A stretch of DNA of 64,000 bases from Cladophialophora immunda. Taxonomy: Eukaryota > Ascomycota > Eurotiomycetes > Chaetothyriales > Herpotrichiellaceae. Below are positions 1-10,790 of the stretch, piece by piece. The DNA lies in NCBI RefSeq assembly GCF_000835495.1, contig NW_015622543.1, positions 5,382,619 to 5,446,618 on the forward strand, written 5' to 3'. Each line of letters starts with the position of its first letter. The stretch's first letter is position 1. Below the pieces are notes generated by a model that was not told the origin of the DNA, did no database searches, and saw nothing but the letters and a program-made list of their open reading frames with translations. Made by a program: the position numbers and the translations under genes.

Positions 1-456
1 GGTCTCTTCCACCGCCATCTTCGCTATCTTGGTCTCTTTCTGCCTCTTCTCTTCCAGTGCCGTGTTATCGCCTTCGCATTCCGGATGCAGCCACTCAAAC
101 GTGTAGGTCATGTAGAGATCCTCGCCTTCAGCTCCCTGACCTTGCGAGATTATGTTTTGGACCTTGGAGCCGTCGGGTTGGTGGAACTCGACCTTCATCG
201 CCTCGTAGGCCACACACGTCTCCTTCACCCTCCTGTTCCCGTCTCGGAAAACGACCTCGCGCACGGTGACGGGGCGACCCTGGTCATCCTTTGATTCGGA
301 GATGACGTCCGTGGAGAGGAGGGCGCCACCGACAAAGTCCTGGCCGGCGCGGATCTTCAGCTCGAGACCCTGCCAGATCTGGGGGATGGTGAGCTTTGGG
401 GAGGTGGAAGGAGGGTTGATGGGAGCGGTGTAGGCGATGTTGTTTGAGGGAGTCAT
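1..456 (-). CDS. AtaL-like / DUF1857 family protein (3' part outside window)
   Basis: The minus-strand frame is open from an ATG at 456 to the window edge (152 codons), so the C-terminus is missing. The protein starts MTPSNNIAYTAPIN, then has LTIPQIWQGLELKIRAGQDF, which is the usual opening of the fungal DUF1857/AtaL-like family, a small START/SRPBCC-like fold. Members are about 150-200 aa, so most of the domain is here. Their biochemical role is mostly unknown; AtaL itself belongs to a secondary-metabolite cluster. The gene is divergent from the Zn2Cys6 regulator at 1450, with about 1 kb of shared upstream DNA. No intron is needed in the visible part. The family call is from motif recognition; function is not inferred. 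Confidence 0.72.
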   Translation of the reverse strand, partial: MTPSNNIAYTAPINPPSTSPKLTIPQIWQGLELKIRAGQDFVGGALLSTDVISESKDDQGRPVTVREVVFRDGNRRVKETCVAYEAMKVEFHQPDGSKVQNIISQGQGAEGEDLYMTYTFEWLHPECEGDNTALEEKRQKETKIAKMAVEET

Positions 457-1449
457 GGCGGGCGAATGCTTGGGGACCGAGTCAAGTTGAAACGACGAGA
501 GGGTCGAGAGATTCTGGGGTTGTGCCCTGTAGGAAAGGCAGCGAGAGATCGTCAATGTTTATTATGATGTGGTGCAGGATGAAACGGGTTTGGGGGGCAT
601 CGCGGGGCACTTTGTCACCGTTGGCCGTTGGCCTGCGCTTTCGCAGCTTCAGGCTTCCGACGCCGATGTCCTGTCACCTGCTGCTCACCCACCCATCACC
701 TGTTGGTATTACAGAGACCTCCGACTGCTCAATTCGGCGAACCTGACATGGCGTCGGAAAGATAATGTCCCACGGAGCCTCGTTCATGCCATGCTCTGCG
801 ATCCTTCATTGGGACCAGCACCATCTGAAGTCTGGCTCACCTGATAAACCCCGAGACTCAGCCATGCTTTCATCCAGTGCGCACAGTCACCTCTCGGTGA
901 AAGGTGCAAACGGTGTGATGACAAGCCTCTATCTTATCGTCCACTGAAAGCTGAATCTCCCTGATCCTCCACGTGCATTGAAGAAATGATTGACTCCGTT
1001 GCTCTAGAACTGGCGAATCCACGATTTCAAAGCTGCGTCAGGCCAGCCAGTAGCTGCGCCAAAACAACCCTTCCCTGTGCGTCCCTCCTCTCCGGCTACC
1101 ATCGGGCCCGTCATACCCATGGCGCTGAGCAGCCAATCTCGTGGATCCCCACGCCGTTGCTGCCTGGAACGTCATGTCAGCAACTGGAGTCTGTCCAGCA
1201 TCTCGAGTCGCGAAAAGTACGCCCAAGCCAATCATGCGCCAGAATCCTCCATTAGTCAGGAACCTCGACTGACTTCAAGAGGCAAGTTCTACCTGGAATG
1301 GCACATCCGGAGATACCATGGCACGCATTCGGGAAGGGACAGCCTTTGGGGGCTCTACATATATCGCCATGCCCCGCATTTCGAAAGCATGACATGGACC
1401 CTCTTCTCTATCCTCAAGTGAATTGCTCTATCCTGTTCACCTCAACAGA
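457..1449. other. Divergent intergenic region
   Basis: This is the shared upstream region of the AtaL-like gene and the Zn2Cys6 regulator. A TATA-like CATATATA lies near 1358-1365, about 90 bp before the regulator ATG at 1450. Short open frames here overlap on both strands and show no family features. Nothing else is seen. Confidence 0.5.
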
Positions 1450-3294
1450 ATGTCGACCACAGCAGTGATCGAAAACCTCCCCGTGATGGAGAAGCCGAAG
1501 AGAACTCGCAAAACCCACCATAAGGTTAGAACGGGATGTTTAACATGCAAGATCCGTCGGAAGAAATGCGATGAGGAAAAACCTTTCTGTCGCCGCTGTA
1601 CAAGTACTGGTCGAAAATGCGACGGCTATGCCAGTCAATCTGCCGACCAACATTCGACGTCGGAAGAGTCCTCACCCTTGTACGTCGAGCCCGGCTCGAA
1701 GCGGCAAAAGACAGGTACAGACAAAGTTGCCATCCCTTCGATCGGTAGACCGAAAGCTAAGTCCTCCGTCGACAAATTGTGCCGGTCGCCATCCAATGTC
1801 ATGTTTGAGTCGGACAGCGACTTTTTCTGTTTCGATTTCTTCCGCTCTCGCACAGGGCCCGAATTTGCTGCGTATTTCGACAGCTCGATCTGGCGGACAT
1901 ACATTGTGCGAGCGTGTGTTCAACATCCCACAGTGCTTGCTGCTGCTGCGGCAGTCGGTGCCGTTCACCGAAGATTCGAGCTGGGGATATCTCGAGAGGC
2001 ATTCGAGTATTGCGACATTGCCGACAAACTATACCAGAAGGCGCTTCGAAAGCTGTCGGATGATATGGCCTCAAATCCAAATGCGGCCGAAATCAACATG
2101 ATTGTGATGAAACTATTCAGCATTTTCGAAACCTTCCAGGGTAATTATGATGCAGCGCAATTACACATGACCAACGGCCTGAAGGGGCTGCTGAGTCGAA
2201 AGATGCGCACGACTTACAAGAATACCCAATACCGTGCCGTCGAGATAAACCATGACAGTCTGCGACGCTTGTTCTTGAGACTAGAGCTTGAATCCGTCCG
2301 ACTGTTTGGAGGCGCAGCCAAGATTCTGAGCAATCCTGAAGATTCAATACCTGGCCCGTATCTAAGTCCGTTTTCCCCTACGGGGAGCGATGCTGACTCG
2401 TTTCCTGATCCGAATCCCCACACGATCCCTCGTGTGTTCGATTCACTCTCACAGGCTCGTGATGAGCTCTTCACAGAAGCAAGTTGGATCTGGCATACGT
2501 GGGGTCTGCTGGAACAGGGATTGCTGATAGGCACGGGGTTCCAGCGTCATCAAACACATATCTCCCGTTTGCTACAATGGAGTATGGCCTACGCAGAGTA
2601 CAGCAAGAGCGAAATGTCTCGAAGCAACCCGAACGATCGCCACCCGGCTCAACTTCTGAAAGCGTACCGCGAAGCCGCATATCTCTTATTGCTTGCACAA
2701 ATGGCATTCCACTCTCCTGACACGGGTGAAGTGATTGTGCCACTTTGTGACCCGCCGGAACTCTGCGACTGTCACAGGTCATGCCGCAACTATGCAGAGC
2801 GCAAAGAAGCCTTGAACGCACATTTTGCCCGCTTGTTGGTCCTGAGCGAGAGTATTTTGAACCGCTCATCGTTCTTCGCATATGACGAACACTCGATGAG
2901 TGTCGACAGCGGAATCGGACCTCCAATCTATGTGGGAACAACGGACTGTCGGTCGACGAAGGTTCGATATCAAGTGACCTCCCTTCTCAACAAGTCGGAA
3001 ATCCAATCCCGCGTATGGGACGCTTTGGGCGTGTACACTATTGCGGAAAAGCTAGCCAGTATCGAAGAACACGCAGTGGTCAAGTGTGGTGCTGTGGCGG
3101 ATGAGTTGGAACCGAAATGGGTAGATATCACCTTCTTCTTGGACGAGAGGAAGGTGTTGTTGCGGTATTGCCACGCCGACAGAGAGGGCCGAGGGGGGAA
3201 GTTGCGAGGAACGGGATTGTGGACCGGCGAGGATAGATGGGATGAGAGCGGGACTGGTGGCCTCATCTGGACACAGGAATGGGTCTCTTATTGA
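1450..3294 (+). CDS. Zn2Cys6 fungal transcription factor
   Basis: An uninterrupted 614-codon frame from the ATG at 1450; an in-frame ATG at 1423 would add nine residues of non-conserved sequence. A basic N-terminus (KRTRKTHHKVRTG) leads into a binuclear zinc cluster with Cys30, 33, 40, 47, 50 and 57 (CX2CX6CX6CX2CX6C), so it should bind DNA in the nucleus. The rest has the helical content of the fungal-specific regulator middle region of the DUF3468 type (for example the alanine-rich VLAAAAAVGAVHRRFE near residue 160). No intron is needed. No enzyme cluster flanks it, so the target is unknown. Being single-exon is slightly unusual for this class but not abnormal. Confidence 0.9.
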   Translation: MSTTAVIENLPVMEKPKRTRKTHHKVRTGCLTCKIRRKKCDEEKPFCRRCTSTGRKCDGYASQSADQHSTSEESSPLYVEPGSKRQKTGTDKVAIPSIGRPKAKSSVDKLCRSPSNVMFESDSDFFCFDFFRSRTGPEFAAYFDSSIWRTYIVRACVQHPTVLAAAAAVGAVHRRFELGISREAFEYCDIADKLYQKALRKLSDDMASNPNAAEINMIVMKLFSIFETFQGNYDAAQLHMTNGLKGLLSRKMRTTYKNTQYRAVEINHDSLRRLFLRLELESVRLFGGAAKILSNPEDSIPGPYLSPFSPTGSDADSFPDPNPHTIPRVFDSLSQARDELFTEASWIWHTWGLLEQGLLIGTGFQRHQTHISRLLQWSMAYAEYSKSEMSRSNPNDRHPAQLLKAYREAAYLLLLAQMAFHSPDTGEVIVPLCDPPELCDCHRSCRNYAERKEALNAHFARLLVLSESILNRSSFFAYDEHSMSVDSGIGPPIYVGTTDCRSTKVRYQVTSLLNKSEIQSRVWDALGVYTIAEKLASIEEHAVVKCGAVADELEPKWVDITFFLDERKVLLRYCHADREGRGGKLRGTGLWTGEDRWDESGTGGLIWTQEWVSY

Positions 3295-4322
3295 GGACGA
3301 GGAGCCGCAATGCGCAGTAGTGGGGGACATTCACCTGCCAGTACGTGGTCGAATTGGGGAAGGGTAGGAAGCCAGATTTGTGTTGACATGTCAATGAGGG
3401 ATTGGGGTGGCTATCCATCCCCGTGTACGGTAAAGGGACAGCAATAACCTAATTGTATCATTAGGAAGACCATGATATTGCACTTCGAAGGGGTTCTCGA
3501 CCGACTGAACCGCTGACAGAAAGACAAGGGAGGAAGCATAGAGGGAAGAAAATCGAGGTCTCAGCGCAAGGGAGAAACCTAGCCTTGCTTGCGATGAGGA
3601 TTATATGTGCTACCACACGAGTCACTTCTATATTGTACTCATTGGCGTAGGACGTATCCAGCCCTTTCCTCGACCATGCCGTCCGACGACAGGAGGGGGC
3701 AACTCTTGACAGGAAGTGGTCGTAAGAAGGCAGTAAAATGCAGGGGTTGGTCCGATGGGACTCGGCCCAGGTAGCAAAGAGAATATATTCACTTTTCATG
3801 GGCTCTTCCGCCCTCCGATCTCAGTCCACAACGACGCATGATATATACTCGATCGCTCATCGGCCGGGGTAACTGGTTTCCGGTCGAGAGCACGTCCTTG
3901 TCATACTGGCAGCCATGGATGCCCCCAGCACAATTTCCGGGATCCTGAATGTGTACAGGAAGGACTATTCAGGAGCTTCTGAAGGTTTCGAGCCGTTCGT
4001 CGCTCTGATAGCCGGCCTCAACATCCATGGCAATGCTGCGGTAGGCGATCCAATTGAGCAAGTGAGCCCCCTTGCTTGCACCTCATGTGGTACGTACGTG
4101 TGGAGAACCGCAGGAGGTTCGTAGGCTCGGTGCGAAGGAGGCAGAGATGGAGGACCATGACTTAAAGTACGGACGTCTGATGGACGTTTCATCCACGGAG
4201 GACGTCTGGCGATCGCTCTGCTTAACAGCCTCCTGCAACATCAAGGACGAGCTTGGTTTTGCAATGCTGGCCAGCGTGTGCCGTCTTGAGAATGGAGACG
4301 ACAGTGAAGCGAACGACCGCCA
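3295..4322. other. Intergenic, convergent 3' regions
   Basis: Lies between the 3' ends of the Zn2Cys6 regulator and the SUR7-like gene. Open frames up to 129 codons exist but lack recognisable motifs or splice-supported extensions. Nothing supported. Confidence 0.4.
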
Positions 4323-5327
4323 TCAGCCTCGTCTGCTCCTTCTGAATGCGGGGAAACTACCGGAAGACTCTCCCGCTGTTGCACTGCTCCCCTCTCCTTC
4401 CTGCACCGTCTTCTCCTCGGTATTATTATCGGCCTCCTCTCGTCCAGCCTCGTACATTTGACTCCGTCTGACGGCCCTCTTCCTCCCCGTACAACAGCAG
4501 ACCCCGCAGCAGGTGCCCAGCTGCATCAGGAATCCAATCAAATTGAGACCCGTGGCGATCCACATGAACGCGAGCATCGGCTTCCCCAAGCTCGCGTGGA
4601 TATTCAGGTCCGCGGCCCCGGAAAACTTGTCGCGGAAAATGAGGAACATGATGGTCGCAATGAGAGATGCCACGGCGGTGAAGAGCAGAGCCGCCAGCGT
4701 CAGTATCGAGACGGGAAACTGACGCAGGAAGATCCGTTTCGCCTTGTGCTGCCATCGGGGTCTCTGGGAAAAGCCCAAAGGAGAGACAAAAATGCAGAGA
4801 AATGACAGGCATGTGCCGATGAGGAAGCAGGAGAACATCCATGCGGAGGCGAGCCGGACGAGGTCGAGGACGTTGACGACCTCGCTGGGCAGGGTGATGG
4901 ATGCCCCCGCCAGAAGCTCATCCAGGATGATTTCGACGGGGTTGAACCAGTACAGCGTCTTGGTCGGAGAGCAATACGTGATTCCTTCGCCGTTGTATCC
5001 TTCGCAAAAGTTCCACAGACCAACTTGATAGAAGTCGTGGAGGCCGATGGATTGGGCTATGCTGTTGATGAAGACTGCATTGGGGACCGACGCGGGGATG
5101 ATGTTTGCCAAGTCGATTTTAAGAAAATAGGTCGAGCGGATGACTGGATTGTTGTTGATGTTGCCTATCTCGACCAGGATGAGGAATATGGTGGCCAGAA
5201 GATAGATTGTTACTGTGCATGCGCGGAGGACTGTCGGTTTGGATTTTTTGTAGCCTGGGGGGACCTCGTCGAATGCGTTGTTTTGGGCGGTGGACTTTTC
5301 AGACTTGGTGCGTCTGAAGATGGCCAT
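4323..5327 (-). CDS. SUR7/PalI family membrane protein
   Basis: A single-exon 334-aa protein with four predicted membrane helices, at about residues 34-54, 163-187, 205-228 and 250-273. The long first outer loop contains GLWNFCEGYNGEGITYCSP, the W-x-C...C signature of the SUR7/PalI family. Family members sit in plasma-membrane eisosome/MCC domains (Sur7) or act in ambient-pH sensing (PalI/Rim9). The cytosolic tail is cysteine-rich right after helix 4 (CCGVCCCTGRKR, a plausible palmitoylation site) and then acidic. Length and a tail shorter than PalI favour the Sur7-like branch. Start chosen as the only ATG that gives the full cytosolic N-terminus. Confidence 0.85.
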   Translation of the reverse strand: MAIFRRTKSEKSTAQNNAFDEVPPGYKKSKPTVLRACTVTIYLLATIFLILVEIGNINNNPVIRSTYFLKIDLANIIPASVPNAVFINSIAQSIGLHDFYQVGLWNFCEGYNGEGITYCSPTKTLYWFNPVEIILDELLAGASITLPSEVVNVLDLVRLASAWMFSCFLIGTCLSFLCIFVSPLGFSQRPRWQHKAKRIFLRQFPVSILTLAALLFTAVASLIATIMFLIFRDKFSGAADLNIHASLGKPMLAFMWIATGLNLIGFLMQLGTCCGVCCCTGRKRAVRRSQMYEAGREEADNNTEEKTVQEGEGSSATAGESSGSFPAFRRSRRG

Positions 5328-6209
5328 TATGGTGTTGAAAAGCTTGCAGAGTGAATCTGGGGCCTATTCACCGGGGGCTATTGATTATCTCTGGACGGAT
5401 TCTCTCAAGCAGACGAGGAAGGATTTGGGAGACGACAACAGAGACGGAGGTGTGCCAAGATGCCTAGCCACACAGCTTCAGGCTCGAAGGGTCTGTGGTA
5501 GGCACCCAGAAAGTCCACAGAACAAGAAGCAGCATGTGCAAAAGGACGGGGCCTTGTGCGTTGTGATTGATTGTGGCTTGGATGCTGGGAGCGGAGCTGG
5601 GTGGTTCGAGGGGTGGATGTTCCCAATGGACCTTCAGCGAGTCTCCATGACATCATGACATAGAGTTGCAGCCTTGCCCTGCGCTAAGTGCACTAGTGTG
5701 ACGTATCGCTTCCATTCTGGGTATAAGAGAGTGGGGAGCCCAGCTGGGATCAGCGGCTGGGCAACAACCTTGTTTCCTCATCACAAATTTATGTCAAAAG
5801 CCACCATCACCCAAAGAGGCACCGCCAATAAACAAGCACCACGTCTTTTGGGCCGAATTGATCAAATCAAAGGTGTGTTCAATGGGAGATGAGAACTGCG
5901 ACTACGAACAGGATGTTGCTCGGTAACGCTGGTGTCGACGAGCCCGCCTTGCTGCGACTCCCTCTCGTAGTGAAGCCTCAGGGGGAGTTTCTCCGATCCA
6001 AGACAGCAACGCGCGTCATCAAAAGACGATGGCGATGCGCCCTGAAAATCACGTGAAATCTGTACCCATTCGGCTCCATGTAACTCGACGCTGTCTCTGC
6101 CTTCTGCCAAGTCCAATGTTCCTCGAAAAATGTTCTTCACGGCTTTCCATTTCTTAACCGCTGTGGTGTGAGCTGCGTACACCTGAGTCAGATCGCGTGA
6201 GGTTTAGCC
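5328..6209. other. Divergent intergenic region
   Basis: Upstream DNA shared by the SUR7-like gene and the PI-PLC-like gene. No gene or clear repeat is seen; open frames of up to about 125 codons are unconserved-looking. Confidence 0.4.
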
Positions 6210-7642
6210 ATGCGATTGATATCCTCTCTAGTCCTCGCTGGCCTCCTGCTGCAGGCGTATTCGCAATCTGATGTTGTCACGCTGAGCGGGACAACAGAGA
6301 CGACTGAAAGTCCAACGGCAACTGGCGCCGATTATGCCACCAGCGGAACCACATATGCTGATGAATCCAGCACGCTGACCATCACGGCAACCACCGATTA
6401 TGCTACCGTGACAGACCTTTCAAGCATCTTTGCAACATCAAACGGCACCGCAGCATCCTCGAGCACGGGCTCCGGCAATGCTACGACGACGTCGTCTGCT
6501 ACTGAGACTTTGTTGGTCGGAGGTTCAAAGACAACGACTACCCTAAACGGGACAGCAACCTCGAATCAAACCGCCTCGAGCACATCGTCTTCCGCCCAAC
6601 CCACAAACACAGTCCCGTGTAATGGCCACCCTTCATTTTGCAACCGGAAGTTCAGCAACATCACCCATGTTGCGGCACATAACAGCCCCTTCGTGCGTCC
6701 TGGGAATCTCGCCTCAAATCAAATGCTGGATGTTGAGACGCAGCTAAACGATGGCATTCGAATGTGTATGTTTGGCTGTCTCTCTGTGCGGCGACTCAGT
6801 GCTAATGGACTACCACAGTACAGTTCCAAGCTCATCTACAGGATGGGACGATGTACCTCTGCCACACGTCCTGTGAGCTGCTCAATGTCGGCACGCTACA
6901 AGACTACCTCACCACTGTGACAAAATGGCTCCGCAACCACCCGTACGACGTCATCGCCGTCCTCATGGGCAACTACGACGTTGTAGACCCCGGGAACTTC
7001 ACCGCGCCTGTGGTCAACTCGGGCTTGATCGATTTCGTCTACACTCCTCCGACACAGCCCATGCCTCTGGCCTCCTGGCCCACGCTGGCCGAGATGATCT
7101 TCAAAAACGAGCGCGCGGTCGTCATGCTCGACTACCAGGCCAACCAGACCGCCATCCCCTGGCTCCTCGACGAGTTCTCGCAGATGTGGGAAACGCCGTT
7201 TTCGCCCACCGACAGAAACTTCCCTTGCACGCCCCAGCGACCGCCGAACCAGGGCCAGAACGTTCGCGAGAATAGAATGTACATGGCGAACCACAACTTG
7301 AACCTGGACGTCGACATTGCGGGGATCAGTATCGACGTGCCCTTCTTTACCCTGCTGAACGAGACGAACGGGGTGAGTGGGTTCGGCTCGGCCGGCCGGA
7401 CCGTGCACAACTGTACGACCATGTGGAACCGGCCGCCGAACTTCTTGCTGGTGGACTACTACAACATTGGAAATTTCAATGGGAGCGTATTCCAGGTCGC
7501 GGCGGACGCGAACGGCGTGAGCTATAACCGGGACAGTTGCTGCGGGACCGCCGGGACAGCAAATACAGGCGTCATAGTTAAGGTAGACGTGAGGCGCTGT
7601 CTCTGGGCCGTGGTCGCTCTTTGTTCGCTTTTGATATTGTAA
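6210..7642 (+). CDS. GPI-anchored PI-PLC X-domain-like protein
   Basis: Two exons, 6210-6765 and 6819-7642 (donor GTATGT, acceptor CACAG, branch-like GCTAATG), giving 459 aa. Residues 1-19 are a signal peptide. About 110 residues of Ser/Thr-rich, N-glycosylation-rich linker follow, then a PLC-like phosphodiesterase TIM-barrel domain starting at PCNGHPSFCNRKFSNITHVA. His157 in HVAAHNSP and the LCHTSC motif after the splice fit the family's catalytic region. The splice is set by restoring GIRMLQFQAHLQDG across the junction. The C-terminus (RRCLWAVVALCSLLIL) is a hydrophobic GPI-type signal. It probably acts at the cell surface. Fungal members lack a well-defined substrate, so phosphoinositide hydrolysis is only inferred from the fold. 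Confidence 0.87.
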
Positions 7643-8002
7643 GGATTGTGTATAGATGGGTCACGAGTGCAGCAGTTTTATGTGAGTGCTAGAGGCTAGA
7701 TTATTCCTTTCAAACTCCTCTGTTGAATGGCGTTGTTCTGGCTCAATAATACGATCAGAGCGAGGAGTATCAAGGAACATAACAGGCGAGCGGCGTTGTT
7801 TCTTTTTCTTGACCACACTTCAATCAGAAACACTCCCAAAACAATGGTTGTCCACGCTTTGTGTTTCCGTACCATGGAAAAGAAACGTGCTTGGGCAATT
7901 GGAAGCAAGTCGACCTTTGAGCAAACATAATGATCGCTACGCCTGGAGCCCATCAGGGCTTCTCTTATAAGCCCCTCTCCAGCCGATGTTGAGATTCCTT
8001 TA
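7643..8002. other. Convergent intergenic region
   Basis: Short 3' region between the PI-PLC-like gene and the HET gene. A 94-104 codon frame on each strand has no motif. Nothing supported. Confidence 0.35.
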
Positions 8003-10114
8003 TCATTCAATTTGAATCAGATGGACTTCAGCGTGGGCCGGAAGCGGACTATCTAGGCTCATAACGCCCTCCACATACGTGTACGAGACAAACCGAAAGT
8101 TTCCGCTGACCTGCTTCTCAAGAAGGAACGGTCGAAACGCACCTCCCAAGATAGCGACCTGATGTCCCGGCTTGGCAGCGCCGGCCGCACAGCGACCGAT
8201 ATAGCCCGACTGGGTCACAAAAAGGTCCTCCTCTTCGTCGACGTGGGAGAGATGCTCGGAAATCAGAACTTCGAAGGACGTCCGGCACGATTGCTCGGAA
8301 AGGAGCAATTTTACCGCGGCCTCCACCCAGACGTCGTACGCCTTCGGGAGCTTGCTAACGCCAAGCAGCCTGGTTACTTGGCCATTCAAAACGGAGGAGC
8401 AATACCAGAAAGCAAGAAACATGGTGAAACCAGGCCTCGTGCTTCGCGCGTGATCTGATCCACTATTGCACAAAGCATTCCACAATGCTTCGATATTGAG
8501 CATCTTGTGGTCTTCAGCTCGATGCCCCGGATCAAGGAGCCTTGACAGTATTTTCAACACCGAGTCCGGCACTCCATCAAGTTTGGTGAGTATTGAGAAT
8601 GCATGTCCCAGCCTTGACAGACGTACATCCTGGCATTCGTTCAGGCTCTGCCTTGTCCGCAGTGGCATCTCTTCAACGAGGCGCTCGGCTCGATAGACGT
8701 CAAAGGGGGCGAACCCTAAACCCTCCAATGTCTGAATGAGATTTCTTGCTGGCCCAAGTACTGTATCATCGGCGCGCACCCTGGCGACAAAGCAAATCTT
8801 ATCTAGGAAGTGCGTCACGACTCCCAGTCGACGTTCGTTTATCGTGAAATAGTTTGGGAGGCATTTCCAAAATTTCGGGCTTGGATGATACCAACAGTAT
8901 GGATCGTCCTCAACCGACCAGTCCGGGACCCAGGTGGGTAGTGTCTTGTACCTTTTCCTCTGAGGAGGATTGTTAGATCTCCAAAGGAATAGATCTTGAC
9001 CCTGAGATATCATTTGTGTTGCCGCTTCAAGGTACACTTGTTCGACGTCTTTTTGATAGTTGGGTAAAATCCCGTGATCGACCTTGACCATGCCCAGCGC
9101 AGCATAGATGTAGTCTCGTGGGTCACTTGCTTTGGAGAATCCGAACAACCCCACGACGCAGGCAAAGTCGATGGTGTAGTCGGGGTGGCGAAACCAATGT
9201 CTTGCCATTTTGGCTGTGGGGACGCCATGCAGCAATGTACCTATGGTTGATCTTGACTTGTAGAATGTGAGATATATACGCCCGTTGTGTGCGTTCTGGA
9301 ATATCTGCCATGGGAGCGAGAACCTCCCACATTGGATCAGTGCATCTTGGGCCAGTGCCACCTCCTGGACGATCCATGCCCGGGAGAAGAACGGGCTGGC
9401 AAACAGGTTGTCGACGGCTTCCCAGAGCACTAAGTTGTCGAATTCGAACCACTGCGAGCCACATTTGTCACCCATTTGCAGCGGATGGGGTAACTTCGCG
9501 GTGCCTTGGTGCAGGGCAGCAGGTTCCCTGGTAATATCGAAGACCGACTTATCGTCCAGGTAAGACCTGTCATCAATCAACCACCGTTTTTGCTCATCGG
9601 GATTCTTTATCTTATCGGCGCCTTGGGCGACTCGTTGTCCCCAAAACATTGCAAGGAGTCTCAATTTGTCGAAAGCTTGCTCTGTGATGCTCTGGGATGG
9701 ACCAAGCCACAGAAGAACCAGTCGTGCACGCCCGTAAATCTGTGCCATTAAAGGAACCTGTTGGCTTTTCTCCGCGTCATCCCGTTGATTGATGCAGAGC
9801 GCATCAACCCATATTGTGCGGACCTTATTTGCATATCGCAAGGCTTTCAAAGCGGCGTAAAGATTGGCCTTTATTTCGACCAGCTGTCCTTCGCAGACGA
9901 TGGTCGCACTCCCAGGAAGTCCGTCCCAGACATAGGAAATGCATTCGTATGATGGATTTCCTTCCAGTGACGAAGGTAGCAATCGGCAACGAATAGGATC
10001 ATCTGTCACACCAGGCTCGAGTTTGAGGAACCTGATATTGAGTCCATTTTCCAACTTGAGTTTCTCATACATCGTCCTGGTCTCATGGAGCTCCTCATAG
10101 AACGGCCAGGACAC
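8003..10114 (-). CDS. HET-domain protein (heterokaryon incompatibility type)
   Basis: Single-exon 703-aa frame. The HET domain occupies about residues 55-260 and shows its classic blocks: YECISYVWDG, then IWVDALCINQRDDAEKSQQV and IYGRARLVLLWLG. HET domains trigger regulated cell death after non-self recognition and are related to TIR-like folds. The remaining 440 residues contain the ordinary C-terminal region of this paralogous class (SKASDPRDYIYAALGM; VDHGILPNYQKDVEQVYLEA; LPTWVPDWS). No NACHT or repeat domain is fused. Its partner, if any, is not adjacent. Genes of this class are polymorphic and often accessory. The ATG at 10114 gives a plausible N-terminus and no upstream exon is evident. 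Confidence 0.93.
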   Translation of the reverse strand: MSWPFYEELHETRTMYEKLKLENGLNIRFLKLEPGVTDDPIRCRLLPSSLEGNPSYECISYVWDGLPGSATIVCEGQLVEIKANLYAALKALRYANKVRTIWVDALCINQRDDAEKSQQVPLMAQIYGRARLVLLWLGPSQSITEQAFDKLRLLAMFWGQRVAQGADKIKNPDEQKRWLIDDRSYLDDKSVFDITREPAALHQGTAKLPHPLQMGDKCGSQWFEFDNLVLWEAVDNLFASPFFSRAWIVQEVALAQDALIQCGRFSLPWQIFQNAHNGRIYLTFYKSRSTIGTLLHGVPTAKMARHWFRHPDYTIDFACVVGLFGFSKASDPRDYIYAALGMVKVDHGILPNYQKDVEQVYLEAATQMISQGQDLFLWRSNNPPQRKRYKTLPTWVPDWSVEDDPYCWYHPSPKFWKCLPNYFTINERRLGVVTHFLDKICFVARVRADDTVLGPARNLIQTLEGLGFAPFDVYRAERLVEEMPLRTRQSLNECQDVRLSRLGHAFSILTKLDGVPDSVLKILSRLLDPGHRAEDHKMLNIEALWNALCNSGSDHARSTRPGFTMFLAFWYCSSVLNGQVTRLLGVSKLPKAYDVWVEAAVKLLLSEQSCRTSFEVLISEHLSHVDEEEDLFVTQSGYIGRCAAGAAKPGHQVAILGGAFRPFLLEKQVSGNFRFVSYTYVEGVMSLDSPLPAHAEVHLIQIE

Positions 10115-10790
10115 TTAGCAAGGTGGGAGAATGGTAATGATATCAAAGGCTCCTGTTTGAGGGGTACATCTATCGTGTTCTTTCTCTTCCCAGAAGCAGA
10201 AAAATAGGCAGCTGCGCCACCTGGAGAAACGAACATCCAGCCTTGACCCGTAGTCATGGCTGGGAAGGGACTGGTTGGTGATGGCCCAGGTGCACCATGG
10301 AAGTCGGGTGTACTTACGTGGGCTTCTGTGATTCGATGACATAAGACGAATGTGGCTGAGCCTTACACTTAACTTCGCACTCAGCCTCCAAGCCAGCTTG
10401 ACCAGATCCTGCCTCTACTTACGACTCCTAGCACACCTGTCTTCCCAACAAATACACCAGGAGGAATTCTTTGTGAAGAGAGCTTAACTGTCACTTTTTC
10501 AAGGGTTTTAGAGGTTCCAGGCGTTTTGACGCTACTTGAGGTGCTAAGGAGCAGGAGTCACGCCGCTATTTCCATTTCACATGGTGTCCACCTCCTGCCC
10601 ATCATTGATTCCCCATTACTGTTAAACTAGAATCCTTCAGGCAGAGGATTAATCCAAGATCGCTTGCGTGCTGAAGCTAAGATTTCTTGAACAGATGCTG
10701 AACCCTGCTGAAATAGATTCCACCCGGGGACCTGGATCTGCAATGTATAGGTACTCCTCTCGCCTTCTCTACAAACTATGAACAACCTTC
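10115..10790. other. Intergenic region
   Basis: Contains the promoter of the HET gene and the 3' tail of the MmgE/PrpD gene. No further gene or repeat seen. Confidence 0.4.

Noticed and set aside
4072..4461. 129-codon plus-strand frame overlapping the SUR7-like 3' end
   Set aside because: It partly lies antisense to the SUR7-like coding region and has no motif.
7132..7422. Minus-strand frames inside the PI-PLC-like gene
   Set aside because: Shadows of the well-supported plus-strand coding exon.
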